Positions 1 to 6,883 of a stretch of DNA of 15,038 nt are shown here, one piece after another. Where the stretch lies: contig JAUHVS010000069.1 in assembly GCA_030424955.1 (NCBI GenBank), forward strand, positions 1 through 15,038. The letters are read 5' to 3'. The stretch comes from a bacterium. Its GTDB lineage: Bacteria; Myxococcota_A; Bradymonadia; UBA7976; UBA1532. Both the position numbers and the translations under genes were made by a program. Position 1 is the stretch's first letter; each line of letters begins with the position of its first letter. The notes under the pieces were generated by a model. The model was not told the origin of the DNA, made no database searches, and saw only the letters and a program-made list of their open reading frames with translations.

Positions 1-68
1 CCCGGCCGCGGACGCCGCCGCCCGACCCCGCGCCCCGACCCGCTCACCCCCCCCCACAGGAGACGCTG

Positions 69-857
69 ATGTACGTGCCCCACGACGCCGCGCTGATCGG
101 CATGGTCCACCTTGAGCCGCTGCCCGGCAGCCCCCGCTGGTCGGGGGAGATGGCCGCGCTGCTGGCCGCCGCCGTGCGGGACGCCGAGGCCCTGCTCGAG
201 GGCGGCTGCGACGCCCTCATCGTCGAGAACATGGGAGATCTGCCCTACCTGCGCGGGCGGGTGGACCCCGAGACGGTGGCCGCGATGGCCCTCGCCGTCG
301 ATCGGGTGCGGCAGGTGGCGGGGGCGACCCCCGTGGGGCTCCAGCTGCTCGCGGCGGCCAACCGCGAGGCCCTGGGCGTCGCCGTCGCCTGTGGCGCCCG
401 GTTCCTGCGGGTGGAGGGCTTCGCCTATGCCCACGTGGCCGATGAGGGCTGGATCGAGGCCTGCGCGGCCGACCTGCTGCGGGCCCGCCGGGCGCTGGGG
501 GCCGACGTGGCCGTCTGGGCCGACATCCAGAAGAAGCACTCGGCCCACGCGGTGACCGCCGATCTCGACCTGGGCCAGTGGGCCCACGGCGCCGCCTTCT
601 GTGGGGCCGACTGTGTGATCGTGACGGGCGAGGCCACGGGCGCGAGCACGCCGGCGGCCTCGGTGACCGCCGCCCGCGCCGGCGGCCTGCCGGTGGCTGT
701 GGGCAGCGGGGTCACCCCCGCGGACGCGGCCGCCCTCGGCGCCGTCGCGGACGGGCTGATCGTGGGCAGCGCGCTGAAGGTGGACGGCCGCTGGCGCAAC
801 CCCGTGGACGTGGATCGCGTGCGCGCCGTGCGCGCCGCGCTGTCGACCCGCGGGTAG
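69..857 (+). CDS. BtpA/SgcQ family TIM-barrel protein
   Basis: 262 residues, close to the usual BtpA length. The N-terminus carries the family signature IGMVHLEPLPGSPRW, followed by the strand D-ALIVENMGDLPY, and near the C-terminus the phosphate-binding type loops VAVGSGVTPADA and DGLIVGSALK typical of (beta/alpha)8 barrels. The ATG at 69 is preceded by AGGAGA at 58-63 with a 5-nt spacer, so the start is well supported. BtpA was named from a cyanobacterial protein affecting photosystem I stability, but the family is widespread in non-photosynthetic bacteria, where its substrate is not established; SgcQ is the enterobacterial paralogue in a sugar operon. No photosynthesis or sugar-transport gene lies nearby, so no substrate can be proposed. 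A cytosolic enzyme is expected, as no signal peptide or membrane segment is visible. Family assignment is firm, function is not. Confidence 0.88.
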   Translation: MYVPHDAALIGMVHLEPLPGSPRWSGEMAALLAAAVRDAEALLEGGCDALIVENMGDLPYLRGRVDPETVAAMALAVDRVRQVAGATPVGLQLLAAANREALGVAVACGARFLRVEGFAYAHVADEGWIEACAADLLRARRALGADVAVWADIQKKHSAHAVTADLDLGQWAHGAAFCGADCVIVTGEATGASTPAASVTAARAGGLPVAVGSGVTPADAAALGAVADGLIVGSALKVDGRWRNPVDVDRVRAVRAALSTRG

Positions 858-1075
858 GGCACGCTGTCAGCAAGCGCTCCCGTCGCCAGCGCCCTCGCGG
901 AGAACGCCGCGCCTTGGATCCGCCGCGTCGGCCCGCGCTGGCTCGGCCCGTGATGCTCAAGACCCTGCCAGGGCCGAGGGGGCGGCGCCGGCGGCCCCAA
1001 TGGGCGCTCGCCGCCAGATTCTCCGCAAAAACAGCCACGAGAGGCCGTCTCCCGACGCCACCGGTGATCAAACCC

Positions 1076-1114
1076 CCCGGCGGCGCACATGAGCGGGGTG
1101 TCAACGCCGCCGGG
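1076..1114 (+). promoter_or_regulatory. GC-only hairpin overlapping the ribosome-binding site of the 1126 gene
   Basis: Perfect 10-bp inverted repeat: CCCGGCGGCG at 1076-1085 and CGCCGCCGGG at 1105-1114, with a 19-nt loop. The right arm shares its last three G residues (1112-1114) with the Shine-Dalgarno sequence GGGAGG at 1112-1117 that serves the GTG start at 1126. If formed in the mRNA, the stem would partly mask the ribosome-binding site. Whether it acts as a translational switch, or is only a by-product of the base composition, cannot be told from the sequence. There is no T-run, so it does not look like a terminator for the upstream gene. Confidence 0.45.
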
Positions 1115-1125
1115 AGGTCTCCATC

Positions 1126-1833
1126 GTGGTGCACGCCGTCAGCCAGCCGCAGCCCGCCGCCGAGGTCGCCGATGATCCGGGGCGCGTGCTGCTCTTCGCG
1201 GCCCTGGGCCCAGCCGTCGCCCTGGCGGTGGGCGCGGGCGTGCCCTTCGACAGCGTGCGGGACCAGCTGCTCCGTCAGCTCGCCCGGGCCAGCCTGGCCC
1301 GCCACGGGGCCCAGGTCGCCGGGCTCGTGCTGGGGCGCACCGTGCGGCAGCTCCGCAACCTGCGGCAGCTGGGCGGGGCGCCCCGGGGCGAGAACTACGT
1401 GGAGCGGGCCGAGGCCATCCTGCGCGCTGAGGGCCCGCTGAGCCTGGGTGAGCTGGCCGCGCGCCTGCCCCGCTACTACGCCTTCGACGCGGCGCAGGTC
1501 GCCGTGGACGCGCTGGTGGCGCAGGGGCGGGTGGTGGCGGAGCGCCCGCCGGCGCGGCGGGCCGGCGTGACCCGCTACCGGGTGGTCGCCGCCCCGCCCC
1601 CCGGGGCCGCGCCCGAGGACGCCGAGGCCCGGGCCGACGCGCTGGCGGCGCTCATGCGGGCCGTGACGCCGGCCGTCCAGGCCGACGCCACGCTCACGGC
1701 GACCGGGCGCCTGCGCCCCGCCGCGCTGGCGACGCTGCTGGCCGACGCCGAGGCCTGGCTGGCCCAGCGCCAGCGCGACACGCCGGACGGGGTTGAGGTG
1801 TCGCTCTACGTGGGGGCGGCGCCCGTCGGCTGA
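1126..1833 (+). CDS. Hypothetical protein with probable winged-helix domain
   Basis: 235 residues from a GTG start; a second GTG follows immediately at 1129. GGGAGG at 1112-1117 gives an 8-nt spacer. I do not recognise a named family. Residues 20-85 look like a helical region rich in Leu/Arg/Ala. Residues 90-155 have the length and spacing of a winged helix: a helix with AEAILRAEGPLSLGELAARL, a recognition-like helix around DAAQVAVDALVAQGRVV, then a basic wing ending in TRYRVV. Residues 160-235 are acidic/Ala-rich helix and a short terminal strand (EVSLYVG). A DNA-binding or regulatory role is an inference from this fold guess. No signal peptide or membrane segment is visible. It converges on the GspC-like gene with 54 bp between stops and lies 268 bp after the BtpA-family gene, so it is probably its own transcription unit. 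Its leader carries a strong hairpin described separately. Confidence 0.7.
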   Translation: MVHAVSQPQPAAEVADDPGRVLLFAALGPAVALAVGAGVPFDSVRDQLLRQLARASLARHGAQVAGLVLGRTVRQLRNLRQLGGAPRGENYVERAEAILRAEGPLSLGELAARLPRYYAFDAAQVAVDALVAQGRVVAERPPARRAGVTRYRVVAAPPPGAAPEDAEARADALAALMRAVTPAVQADATLTATGRLRPAALATLLADAEAWLAQRQRDTPDGVEVSLYVGAAPVG

Positions 1834-1887
1834 GCCGCCCGGCGCAGCGCGCAGGCTGCCCCTGTCTCGTCACTGTCATCGACGCTG

Positions 1888-2619
1888 CTATTCGATGTCC
1901 CACACCAGGGTGAGCGGGTGGCCGTCGCGGGTGAGGGCCAGGCGCAGCTGCCGGGTGCCTGGGAGGGCCGCGTAGACGGCCACCGCGGCGGAGGCCGAGG
2001 TCAGGGCCTCGCCGTTGACGGCCCGCAGCAGGTCGCCGTTGCGCAGGCCCAGCCGGTGCAGCGGGCCGCCGATCCGCAGGGCCGCCAGGCGCAGGCCCGC
2101 GAGGGTCTCGCCGCTCTCGCGCACGGGCACCAGCCGCACGGCGCGCAGCGCCGCCGGCGGGGTCTGCAGCGCCGCCTCGAACTCAGCGCGAGGCACCGTG
2201 AAGTGGGTGGCGTCGACCTGGCGGGCCTGCGCCGCAGGATCGCCGGCGGCCGGCGCCGGGCCCGCGGCCGTCGGGCGGCGCCGCACCGTGACCCAGTGGA
2301 TGTGGCGGGCGGCGGGCGGGTGGTTGCGGGCGAGCGCCCGGCAGCTCACCTGGGCCGCCGCCGTGCCGTCGAGCAGCAGCAGGCAGGACTCGCTGATGGG
2401 ATCGATCAGGTAGGCGGCGCGGGCGTCGATGGGGACGCGCACGATCGCGCCCGGCCGCGGCGCTGGCCCAGGGTCGGCCCGCGCCGGGCGGGCGGCCAGG
2501 CTCAGCACGCCCAGGATCATCGCGCCCAGGATCACCGCGCCCAGGATCACCGCGCTCGGGGCGACGGCGCGGGCCAGGCCGGTGACGGGCTGGTGGGCAC
2601 GGGGGCGGCCCAGAGACAC
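1888..2619 (-). CDS. Exported GspC-like PDZ-domain protein
   Basis: I place the start at the GTG at 2619 because GGGAGG lies just upstream with a 5-nt spacer; the frame stays open further upstream, but that part overlaps the divergent 2728 gene and lacks coding character. The result is 243 residues. Residues 1-48 form a basic N-region, a hydrophobic core built from three VILGA-type units, and an ARPARA-D site that could be cleaved by signal peptidase I; the segment could instead be a membrane anchor, as in GspC. Residues 50-115 are a small unassigned domain. Residues 150-243 match the C-terminal PDZ domain of type II secretion protein GspC: an RLVPVRE strand, GGPLHRLGLRNGDLLRAVNG, the ASAAVAVYAAL helix, and a final strand pair ending LTLVWDIE. 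No other gsp gene is near, so it may be a stand-alone periplasmic PDZ protein, not a secretion component. Confidence 0.78.
   Translation of the reverse strand: MSLGRPRAHQPVTGLARAVAPSAVILGAVILGAMILGVLSLAARPARADPGPAPRPGAIVRVPIDARAAYLIDPISESCLLLLDGTAAAQVSCRALARNHPPAARHIHWVTVRRRPTAAGPAPAAGDPAAQARQVDATHFTVPRAEFEAALQTPPAALRAVRLVPVRESGETLAGLRLAALRIGGPLHRLGLRNGDLLRAVNGEALTSASAAVAVYAALPGTRQLRLALTRDGHPLTLVWDIE
2506..2550 (-). repeat. Three 15-bp tandem repeats in the signal-peptide core
   Basis: Two identical 15-bp units CGCGCCCAGGATCAC at 2521-2535 and 2536-2550 follow a third copy at 2506-2520 with two mismatches (CACGCCCAGGATCAT). On the coding strand they encode successive VILGA, VILGA and MILGV units in the hydrophobic core of the exported GspC-like protein. 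Because the unit is 15 bp, gain or loss of copies would stay in frame and change core length by five residues. Confidence 0.85.
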
Positions 2620-2679
2620 AGCGTCCTCCCGCGGGCCTGACGCGCCCGCCTGCCGCCAGTGTGCCCGTTTGGGGCCGGG

Positions 2680-2708
2680 TTGTCGCGGCGCGGGCGGCGG
2701 CCCATGAT
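2680..2708 (+). promoter_or_regulatory. Possible sigma70-type promoter for the ABM-fold gene
   Basis: TTGTCG at 2680-2685 (4 of 6 matches to TTGACA) and CATGAT at 2703-2708 (4 of 6 matches to TATAAT) are separated by 17 bp. Initiation about seven bases downstream would give a very short leader beginning at the AGGAGGTG ribosome-binding site (2716-2723). The element lies in the 108-bp divergent gap between the GspC-like and ABM-fold genes. In so GC-rich a genome this match could be chance. Confidence 0.25.
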
Positions 2709-2727
2709 GCCCGCCAGGAGGTGAGCG

Positions 2728-3075
2728 ATGATTGTGGTGACCAACCGGATCCCCGTGGCGCCGGGCTGGGGGGGCGAGTTCGAGGCCCGGTTCAGCCGGC
2801 GGGCGCACCTGGTGGACGGGCACGCGGGCTTCGTGCGCCACGAGGTGCACCGGCCGACGCCCATGCGCTTCGATCGCGAGACCGGCTGGGAGGCCCTGCC
2901 GGCCGACGGGGGCGTGTACGAGGTCAAGACCTGGTGGGCGCGGATCGAGGACTTCCAGGCCTGGACCCGCAGCGAGTCCTTCGCCGCGGCCCACCGCGAC
3001 CGGCCGCCGCCCGAGATGTTCTCGGGCAAGCCCGAGCTGGTGATCCACGCGCTCTGCGCCGCGCCGACCGGCTGA
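2728..3075 (+). CDS. ABM-fold monooxygenase-like protein
   Basis: 115 residues, a normal length for a single-domain antibiotic biosynthesis monooxygenase (ABM) or HmoA/IsdG-like ferredoxin-fold protein. The order of elements fits: a first strand MIVVTNRIPVAPG, a helix beginning GGEFEARFSRRAHLVDGHAGF, a strand with YEVKTWWARIEDFQAWTRS, and a terminal segment PELVIHAL. The start is strongly supported by AGGAGGTG at 2716-2723 in front of ATG. Members of the fold include heme-degrading and quinone-forming monooxygenases that work as small dimers without cofactor. The substrate cannot be read from the sequence. The central insertion PTPMRFDRETGWEALPADGGV is somewhat longer than in minimal ABM domains. 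Cytosolic; divergent from the GspC-like gene and convergent with the diguanylate cyclase gene (42 bp between stops). Confidence 0.8.
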   Translation: MIVVTNRIPVAPGWGGEFEARFSRRAHLVDGHAGFVRHEVHRPTPMRFDRETGWEALPADGGVYEVKTWWARIEDFQAWTRSESFAAAHRDRPPPEMFSGKPELVIHALCAAPTG

Positions 3076-3084
3076 GCCGGGGCG

Positions 3085-3111
3085 GGCGTGACGGGCCCGG
3101 CGTGACGGGCC
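3085..3111. repeat. 13-bp direct repeat in a convergent gap
   Basis: GGCGTGACGGGCC occurs at 3085-3097 and again at 3099-3111, filling most of the 42-bp gap between the convergent stop codons of the ABM-fold and diguanylate cyclase genes. It may be a small local duplication. No hairpin with a T-tract is present, so it does not mark a terminator. Confidence 0.7.
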
Positions 3112-3117
3112 GCGCGG

Positions 3118-5109
3118 CTACTCCGCGGGCGCCGAGAACGGCGGCTGGGTCTGGCGGGTGGGGCGCGGGCGCTGGCGCTTGATGGCCATCATCCGGGCGT
3201 CGGCGCGGTGGATGAGGCCGTCTGGGTCGCGCCCGTCCGCTGGCGACAGGGCGAGCCCGACGCTGGCCCCCACGGACACGGTGTCGTCGGTCAGGCGGAC
3301 CGGCTCGCGGCACGCGGTCACCAGCCGCGACACGATGCCCTCGGCGTCTGCGTGTGACTGCACCCCCATCAGCAGGGCGACGAACTCATCGCCGCCGAAG
3401 CGGGCGACGGTGTCCCCGGGCCGGACCGTCGCCCTGAGGCGCTGCGCGATGGTGGCCAGCACCTGGTCGCCCGCCGGGTGGCCCCAGCGGTCGTTGACGG
3501 GCTTGAAGGCGTCGAGATCCAAGAAGACCACGGCGAAGGGCTGGTCGCCCGCCAGCAGGCGGTCCATCTCGCTGCGCAGCGCGCGGCGGTTGGGGATGGC
3601 CGTCAGCGGGTCGTGCTGGGCCTGACGCTCCCGCGCCTCTTGCTGGGTGATGTCGCGCAGCACCAGCGCCCGCGGGCCCCCCGGCGTGACCGGGCGGTCG
3701 AGGCGCAGCTGCCAGGTGGTGCTGTCGCCCAGGGTGAGGGTGGTGGTCCACACGCTGTCGGTGGCGAGCGCGACCTCGAGGGCCGCCGCGCGCTCGGTGG
3801 AGAGCCCGAGCCGCGCCTGCACGACGTCGCCGTCGCGGGTGACGGATCCAGCAAAGGCCGGGTTGCTGCTGATGACGTGGCCGGCGCTGTCCACCAGCGC
3901 GACCCCGTCCGGTACGGCGCCGAGGGCCAGGTGGGCGTGGTGGGCGGCGCGCTGCGCCGCGTGCAGCGGGCTGACGTCCAGGTTGATGCCCACCATCCGC
4001 AGCGGCGCCCCGTCCGCGCCGCGCTCGGTGATCTGGCCGTCGCTGAACACCGTCGCCCAGCGCCCATCGTCTCGGCGCAGGCGGTACTCATAGAGCAGCT
4101 GGGGGCGCCGGCCTGAGATGTAGTCGTCGAGGGCCTGCAGGGTCGCCTCGCGGTCCTCGGGGTGCAGCCGATCGCGCCACTCGTCGAGGGTCGCGGTGGG
4201 GGTGACGGGGCGGCCGAGCATCTCGCACCAGTGGCGGTTGACCTCGACGTGGCCCGACCCGATCTGCAGGTTCCAGGTCCCCAGCCGGGCGCCGTCGACG
4301 GCCAGGGCCTGCAGGTCCTGCGCGGCGGCGAGCTGGCGCTGCAGGCTGCGCGCTTCGCTGACGTCCTGGGCGACGCCGCGCAGCGTGCCGTCGGCCACGC
4401 GCTCCAGGTGGATCAGCAGGTCGTACGTGCGCTCGGGCGGCTGGACGGTCAGGCGCGCCTTGCACACCGCGTTGTCGCCCGGGCGCAGGGTGCGGGCCAC
4501 GCGGCGGATCCCGTCGGCGTCCGCGCTCGGCAGCCAGCCCAGCGCCTCGTCGACGCCCAGGGTGTCGCGCGGGGTGTTCAGCAGGGCCTTGAGCAGGGGG
4601 GACAGCCACAGCGTGCGGCTGCTCGGGTTCACCCGCCAGTCCCCGATGCGGGCGAGCCGTTGGGCGGCAAACAGGCGGTCGCGCTGCGCGGCGAGGGCCT
4701 CGCTGGCCTCGCGCTGGGCGGTGACGTCTGCAAAGGAGCTCACGACCCCCTCCACCCCGCCGTCCACGGTCAGCAGGCGGCTGGTGACGCTCAGCCACCG
4801 CAGCCGCCCGTCGGGGGTGTGGATGCCCATGATCGAGCGGTCGCAGGGGGCGCCGGTGCGGAGGGTGCGCATGGCCGGGTGCTGATCGCCGGGCAGGGGC
4901 TGGCCGTCGCCGTCCACGGCGCGCCACCGGGGGTCGAGGGAGTCGCGGCCCTGCAGCTGCGCGCGGGTCAGCCCGAGCAGCGCCTCGCCCGCCTGGTTGA
5001 CCCAGGTGATGCGGCCCTGCCGGTCTTGCACCACGAGGCCGGAGAGCGCCGAGAAGACGGTCTCGAGGAGCGGAGCAGGCATGTGCGTCGGGGGATCGGG
5101 CGGGCTCAT
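3118..5109 (-). CDS. Multi-PAS diguanylate cyclase (GGDEF)
   Basis: Makes c-di-GMP from two GTP under PAS control. Positions use the ATG at 5109 (663 residues). GTG 5148 and ATG 5082 are alternatives; none has a good ribosome-binding site, so the start is uncertain. Four PAS-type segments lie at about 15-130, 152-253, 272-382 and 391-490, with PAC-like ends such as SSFADVTAQREA, GINLDVSPLHAA and LVLRDITQQEAR; the second is degenerate. The cyclase domain spans about 497-642 with DPLTAIPNRRAL, the metal-binding segment FLDLDAFKPVND and an intact RFGGDEF active site at 572-576. RPGD at 563-566 lies exactly five residues before GGDEF, so the inhibitory I-site is present. No EAL domain, no membrane segment and no receiver domain: a soluble sensor cyclase. 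The ligand or cofactor of the PAS domains is not evident. Divergent from the methyltransferase gene. Confidence 0.92.
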   Translation of the reverse strand: MSPPDPPTHMPAPLLETVFSALSGLVVQDRQGRITWVNQAGEALLGLTRAQLQGRDSLDPRWRAVDGDGQPLPGDQHPAMRTLRTGAPCDRSIMGIHTPDGRLRWLSVTSRLLTVDGGVEGVVSSFADVTAQREASEALAAQRDRLFAAQRLARIGDWRVNPSSRTLWLSPLLKALLNTPRDTLGVDEALGWLPSADADGIRRVARTLRPGDNAVCKARLTVQPPERTYDLLIHLERVADGTLRGVAQDVSEARSLQRQLAAAQDLQALAVDGARLGTWNLQIGSGHVEVNRHWCEMLGRPVTPTATLDEWRDRLHPEDREATLQALDDYISGRRPQLLYEYRLRRDDGRWATVFSDGQITERGADGAPLRMVGINLDVSPLHAAQRAAHHAHLALGAVPDGVALVDSAGHVISSNPAFAGSVTRDGDVVQARLGLSTERAAALEVALATDSVWTTTLTLGDSTTWQLRLDRPVTPGGPRALVLRDITQQEARERQAQHDPLTAIPNRRALRSEMDRLLAGDQPFAVVFLDLDAFKPVNDRWGHPAGDQVLATIAQRLRATVRPGDTVARFGGDEFVALLMGVQSHADAEGIVSRLVTACREPVRLTDDTVSVGASVGLALSPADGRDPDGLIHRADARMMAIKRQRPRPTRQTQPPFSAPAE

Positions 5110-5245
5110 AGGGGGGTGAACGGCGCGTGGGGGTCCAGCCTTCCCCACCGGGTCACAGATGGCCCCCTTGGGTCGCCCGCCTCATCGGCCGTCGACGGGC
5201 TGGGGCGCGCCCGCGTAGGCTGGGGCCACTTCGTCCGGGGACCCC

Positions 5246-6805
5246 ATGCACGACGCCTACGAGACCTTCCTGTACGACAACTTCCCCTTCGAGGACACCC
5301 ACCCCGACTGGCTGGGGTTCGTGGGGTCGCTCTTCGGGCTCGACGCGGCGCCGGCGACCCGCTGCCGGGTGCTCGAGATCGGCTGTGGGCTGGGGGGCAA
5401 CCTGATCGGCATCGCGGCCCTGCTGCCCGACAGCGAGTTCGTCGGCGTCGATCTGGCGGCGGCGCAGATCGAGCGCGCGCGGGCGGACGCGGCGGCGGTG
5501 GGGCTGCGCAACGTGCGCTTCGAGGCGATGGACGTGCGCGCGCTGCCCGACCACTGGGGGCCCTTCGACTACGTGGTGTGTCACGGGGTGTATTCGTGGG
5601 TGAGCGCCGAGGTGCAGCACAGCATCCTGGCGGCGCTGGCCCGGCACCTGACCCCCACGGGCCTGGCGTTCATCAGCTTCAACACGCTGCCGGGCTGGCA
5701 CGCCCGTGGCATGCTGCGGGACATGGTGCGGCGGGCGGTCAAGCCGGGGCCGCCGGCGCAGATGGCGGCCGACGCGCGGCGGTTCTTCAAGTTCCTGCGG
5801 ACCCACGCCCCCGAGAACAGCGGGCTGCCGACGTGGATGAAGGCGGAGCTCGCGCTCTTTGAGCCCCTGAGCGACCGCTACCTGTACTTCGAGTACCTGG
5901 TCGAAGAGAACAACCCATTGTATTTCCAGGATTTTGCGGCCGATCTGGCGGCGCACGGCCTGGGCTACCTGGGGGACGCCGAGCTGGCCGCCATGAACCC
6001 CGAGCGCTACGGGGCGGCGGCGGCTGAGGCGGTGGACGCCTGGACCGCCGACCAGCTGGAGGTGGAGCAGCTCAACGACTACCTGGGCGGGCGCTACTTC
6101 CGCCGGGCGCTGGTGTGTCGCGCGGGGCTGCCCCTGGCCCGGCAGCTCGATCCCGACCGCCTCAAGGGCGCCTGGGTGTCGTCGTGGTTCACCCCCAACG
6201 TGGACGCGGCGCAGGTGCCGCTGGCGGGGGGCGTCGCGGCGACCTTCACGGGGTCTGACGGCTACGCCCTGAGCACGGCGGATCCGGTGCTGAAGGCCGC
6301 GCTGCTGGCCCTGCACGCCGCCCAGCCCGCGGCGCTGTGGACCCATGAGATCGAGGCTGAGACGGCGCAGCGCCTGGGGATCGAGCTGGACGCGGCGCTC
6401 GCCGAGCGGGTCCGCTCCCTGCTCTTCGACCTGTTGATGCACGGCCGCCTGCTGGCGGGGCGGTGGCAGCGCCCCATCGCCCACACCGTGCCCGCGCGCC
6501 CCATGGCCGCCGCGGTGGCGCGGGCCCAGTGCGCGCGGGCTGACTTCGACTTCGCCGTGACCACGCTGCGCCACGACAGCCGGGGCATCGACAAGCTGGA
6601 CCGGGCGCTGCTGCTGGGCATGGACGGCACCCGGGACCGCGAGGGCCTGGTGGCCTTCGTGGCGCAGGCCATCGCCGAGGGGCAGCTGAGCCTCACCTAC
6701 GAGGACGCGCCGCTGACCGGCGGCCCGCTGCTGGCCGAGCTGGTGGACCTCAAGCTGCAGGACCTGCGACGCCGGGCCCTGGTGATGGCCCCGGACGCTG
6801 GGTAG
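5246..6805 (+). CDS. SAM-dependent methyltransferase with PKMT-type regulatory domain
   Basis: 519 residues. The N-terminus YETFLYDNFPFEDTHPDWL is the family's opening motif. A class I methyltransferase core follows: motif I LEIGCGLGGN (residues 43-52), acidic motif II VGVDL with D69 expected to bind the SAM ribose, and FDYVVCHGVYSWV as motif IV. Residues about 200-300 (SDRYLYFEYLVEENNPLYF, then DYLGGRYFRRALVCR) match the methyltransferase regulatory domain seen in proteins related to rickettsial protein lysine methyltransferases. The remaining 200 residues resemble the winged-helix C-terminal part of those proteins. The target is unknown; a protein lysine side chain is possible by family resemblance only. 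The start ATG has only a weak GGGGA at 5237-5241. The gene is divergent from the diguanylate cyclase and precedes the Cys-rich lipoprotein gene by 78 bp, separated by a hairpin. Confidence 0.85.
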   Translation: MHDAYETFLYDNFPFEDTHPDWLGFVGSLFGLDAAPATRCRVLEIGCGLGGNLIGIAALLPDSEFVGVDLAAAQIERARADAAAVGLRNVRFEAMDVRALPDHWGPFDYVVCHGVYSWVSAEVQHSILAALARHLTPTGLAFISFNTLPGWHARGMLRDMVRRAVKPGPPAQMAADARRFFKFLRTHAPENSGLPTWMKAELALFEPLSDRYLYFEYLVEENNPLYFQDFAADLAAHGLGYLGDAELAAMNPERYGAAAAEAVDAWTADQLEVEQLNDYLGGRYFRRALVCRAGLPLARQLDPDRLKGAWVSSWFTPNVDAAQVPLAGGVAATFTGSDGYALSTADPVLKAALLALHAAQPAALWTHEIEAETAQRLGIELDAALAERVRSLLFDLLMHGRLLAGRWQRPIAHTVPARPMAAAVARAQCARADFDFAVTTLRHDSRGIDKLDRALLLGMDGTRDREGLVAFVAQAIAEGQLSLTYEDAPLTGGPLLAELVDLKLQDLRRRALVMAPDAG

Positions 6806-6820
6806 GATTCGCCCGCTTTC

Positions 6821-6855
6821 GTTGGGCGCCGCTGGCACAGGGCCGGGCGCCCGAC
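6821..6855 (+). terminator. Hairpin between methyltransferase and lipoprotein genes
   Basis: GTTGGGCGCC at 6821-6830 pairs with GGCGCCCGAC at 6846-6855: ten base pairs including one G-U, with a 15-nt loop. It begins 16 nt after the methyltransferase stop codon and ends 16 nt before the GAGGAG ribosome-binding site of the lipoprotein gene. No T-tract follows, so it could be a weak terminator, an mRNA-stabilising 3' end or part of the downstream leader. Which of these applies is not decidable from sequence. Confidence 0.35.
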
Positions 6856-6883
6856 CACGACTTCCCGAACCGAGGAGCACAAC

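Noticed and set aside
69..857. Evidence of phototrophy from the BtpA-family gene
   Set aside because: The family is broad and found in many non-photosynthetic bacteria; no photosynthesis gene is present.
2620..3048. N-terminal extension of the GspC-like protein
   Set aside because: It overlaps the ABM-fold gene head-on, lacks coding character, and a strong Shine-Dalgarno plus signal peptide marks GTG 2619 as the start.
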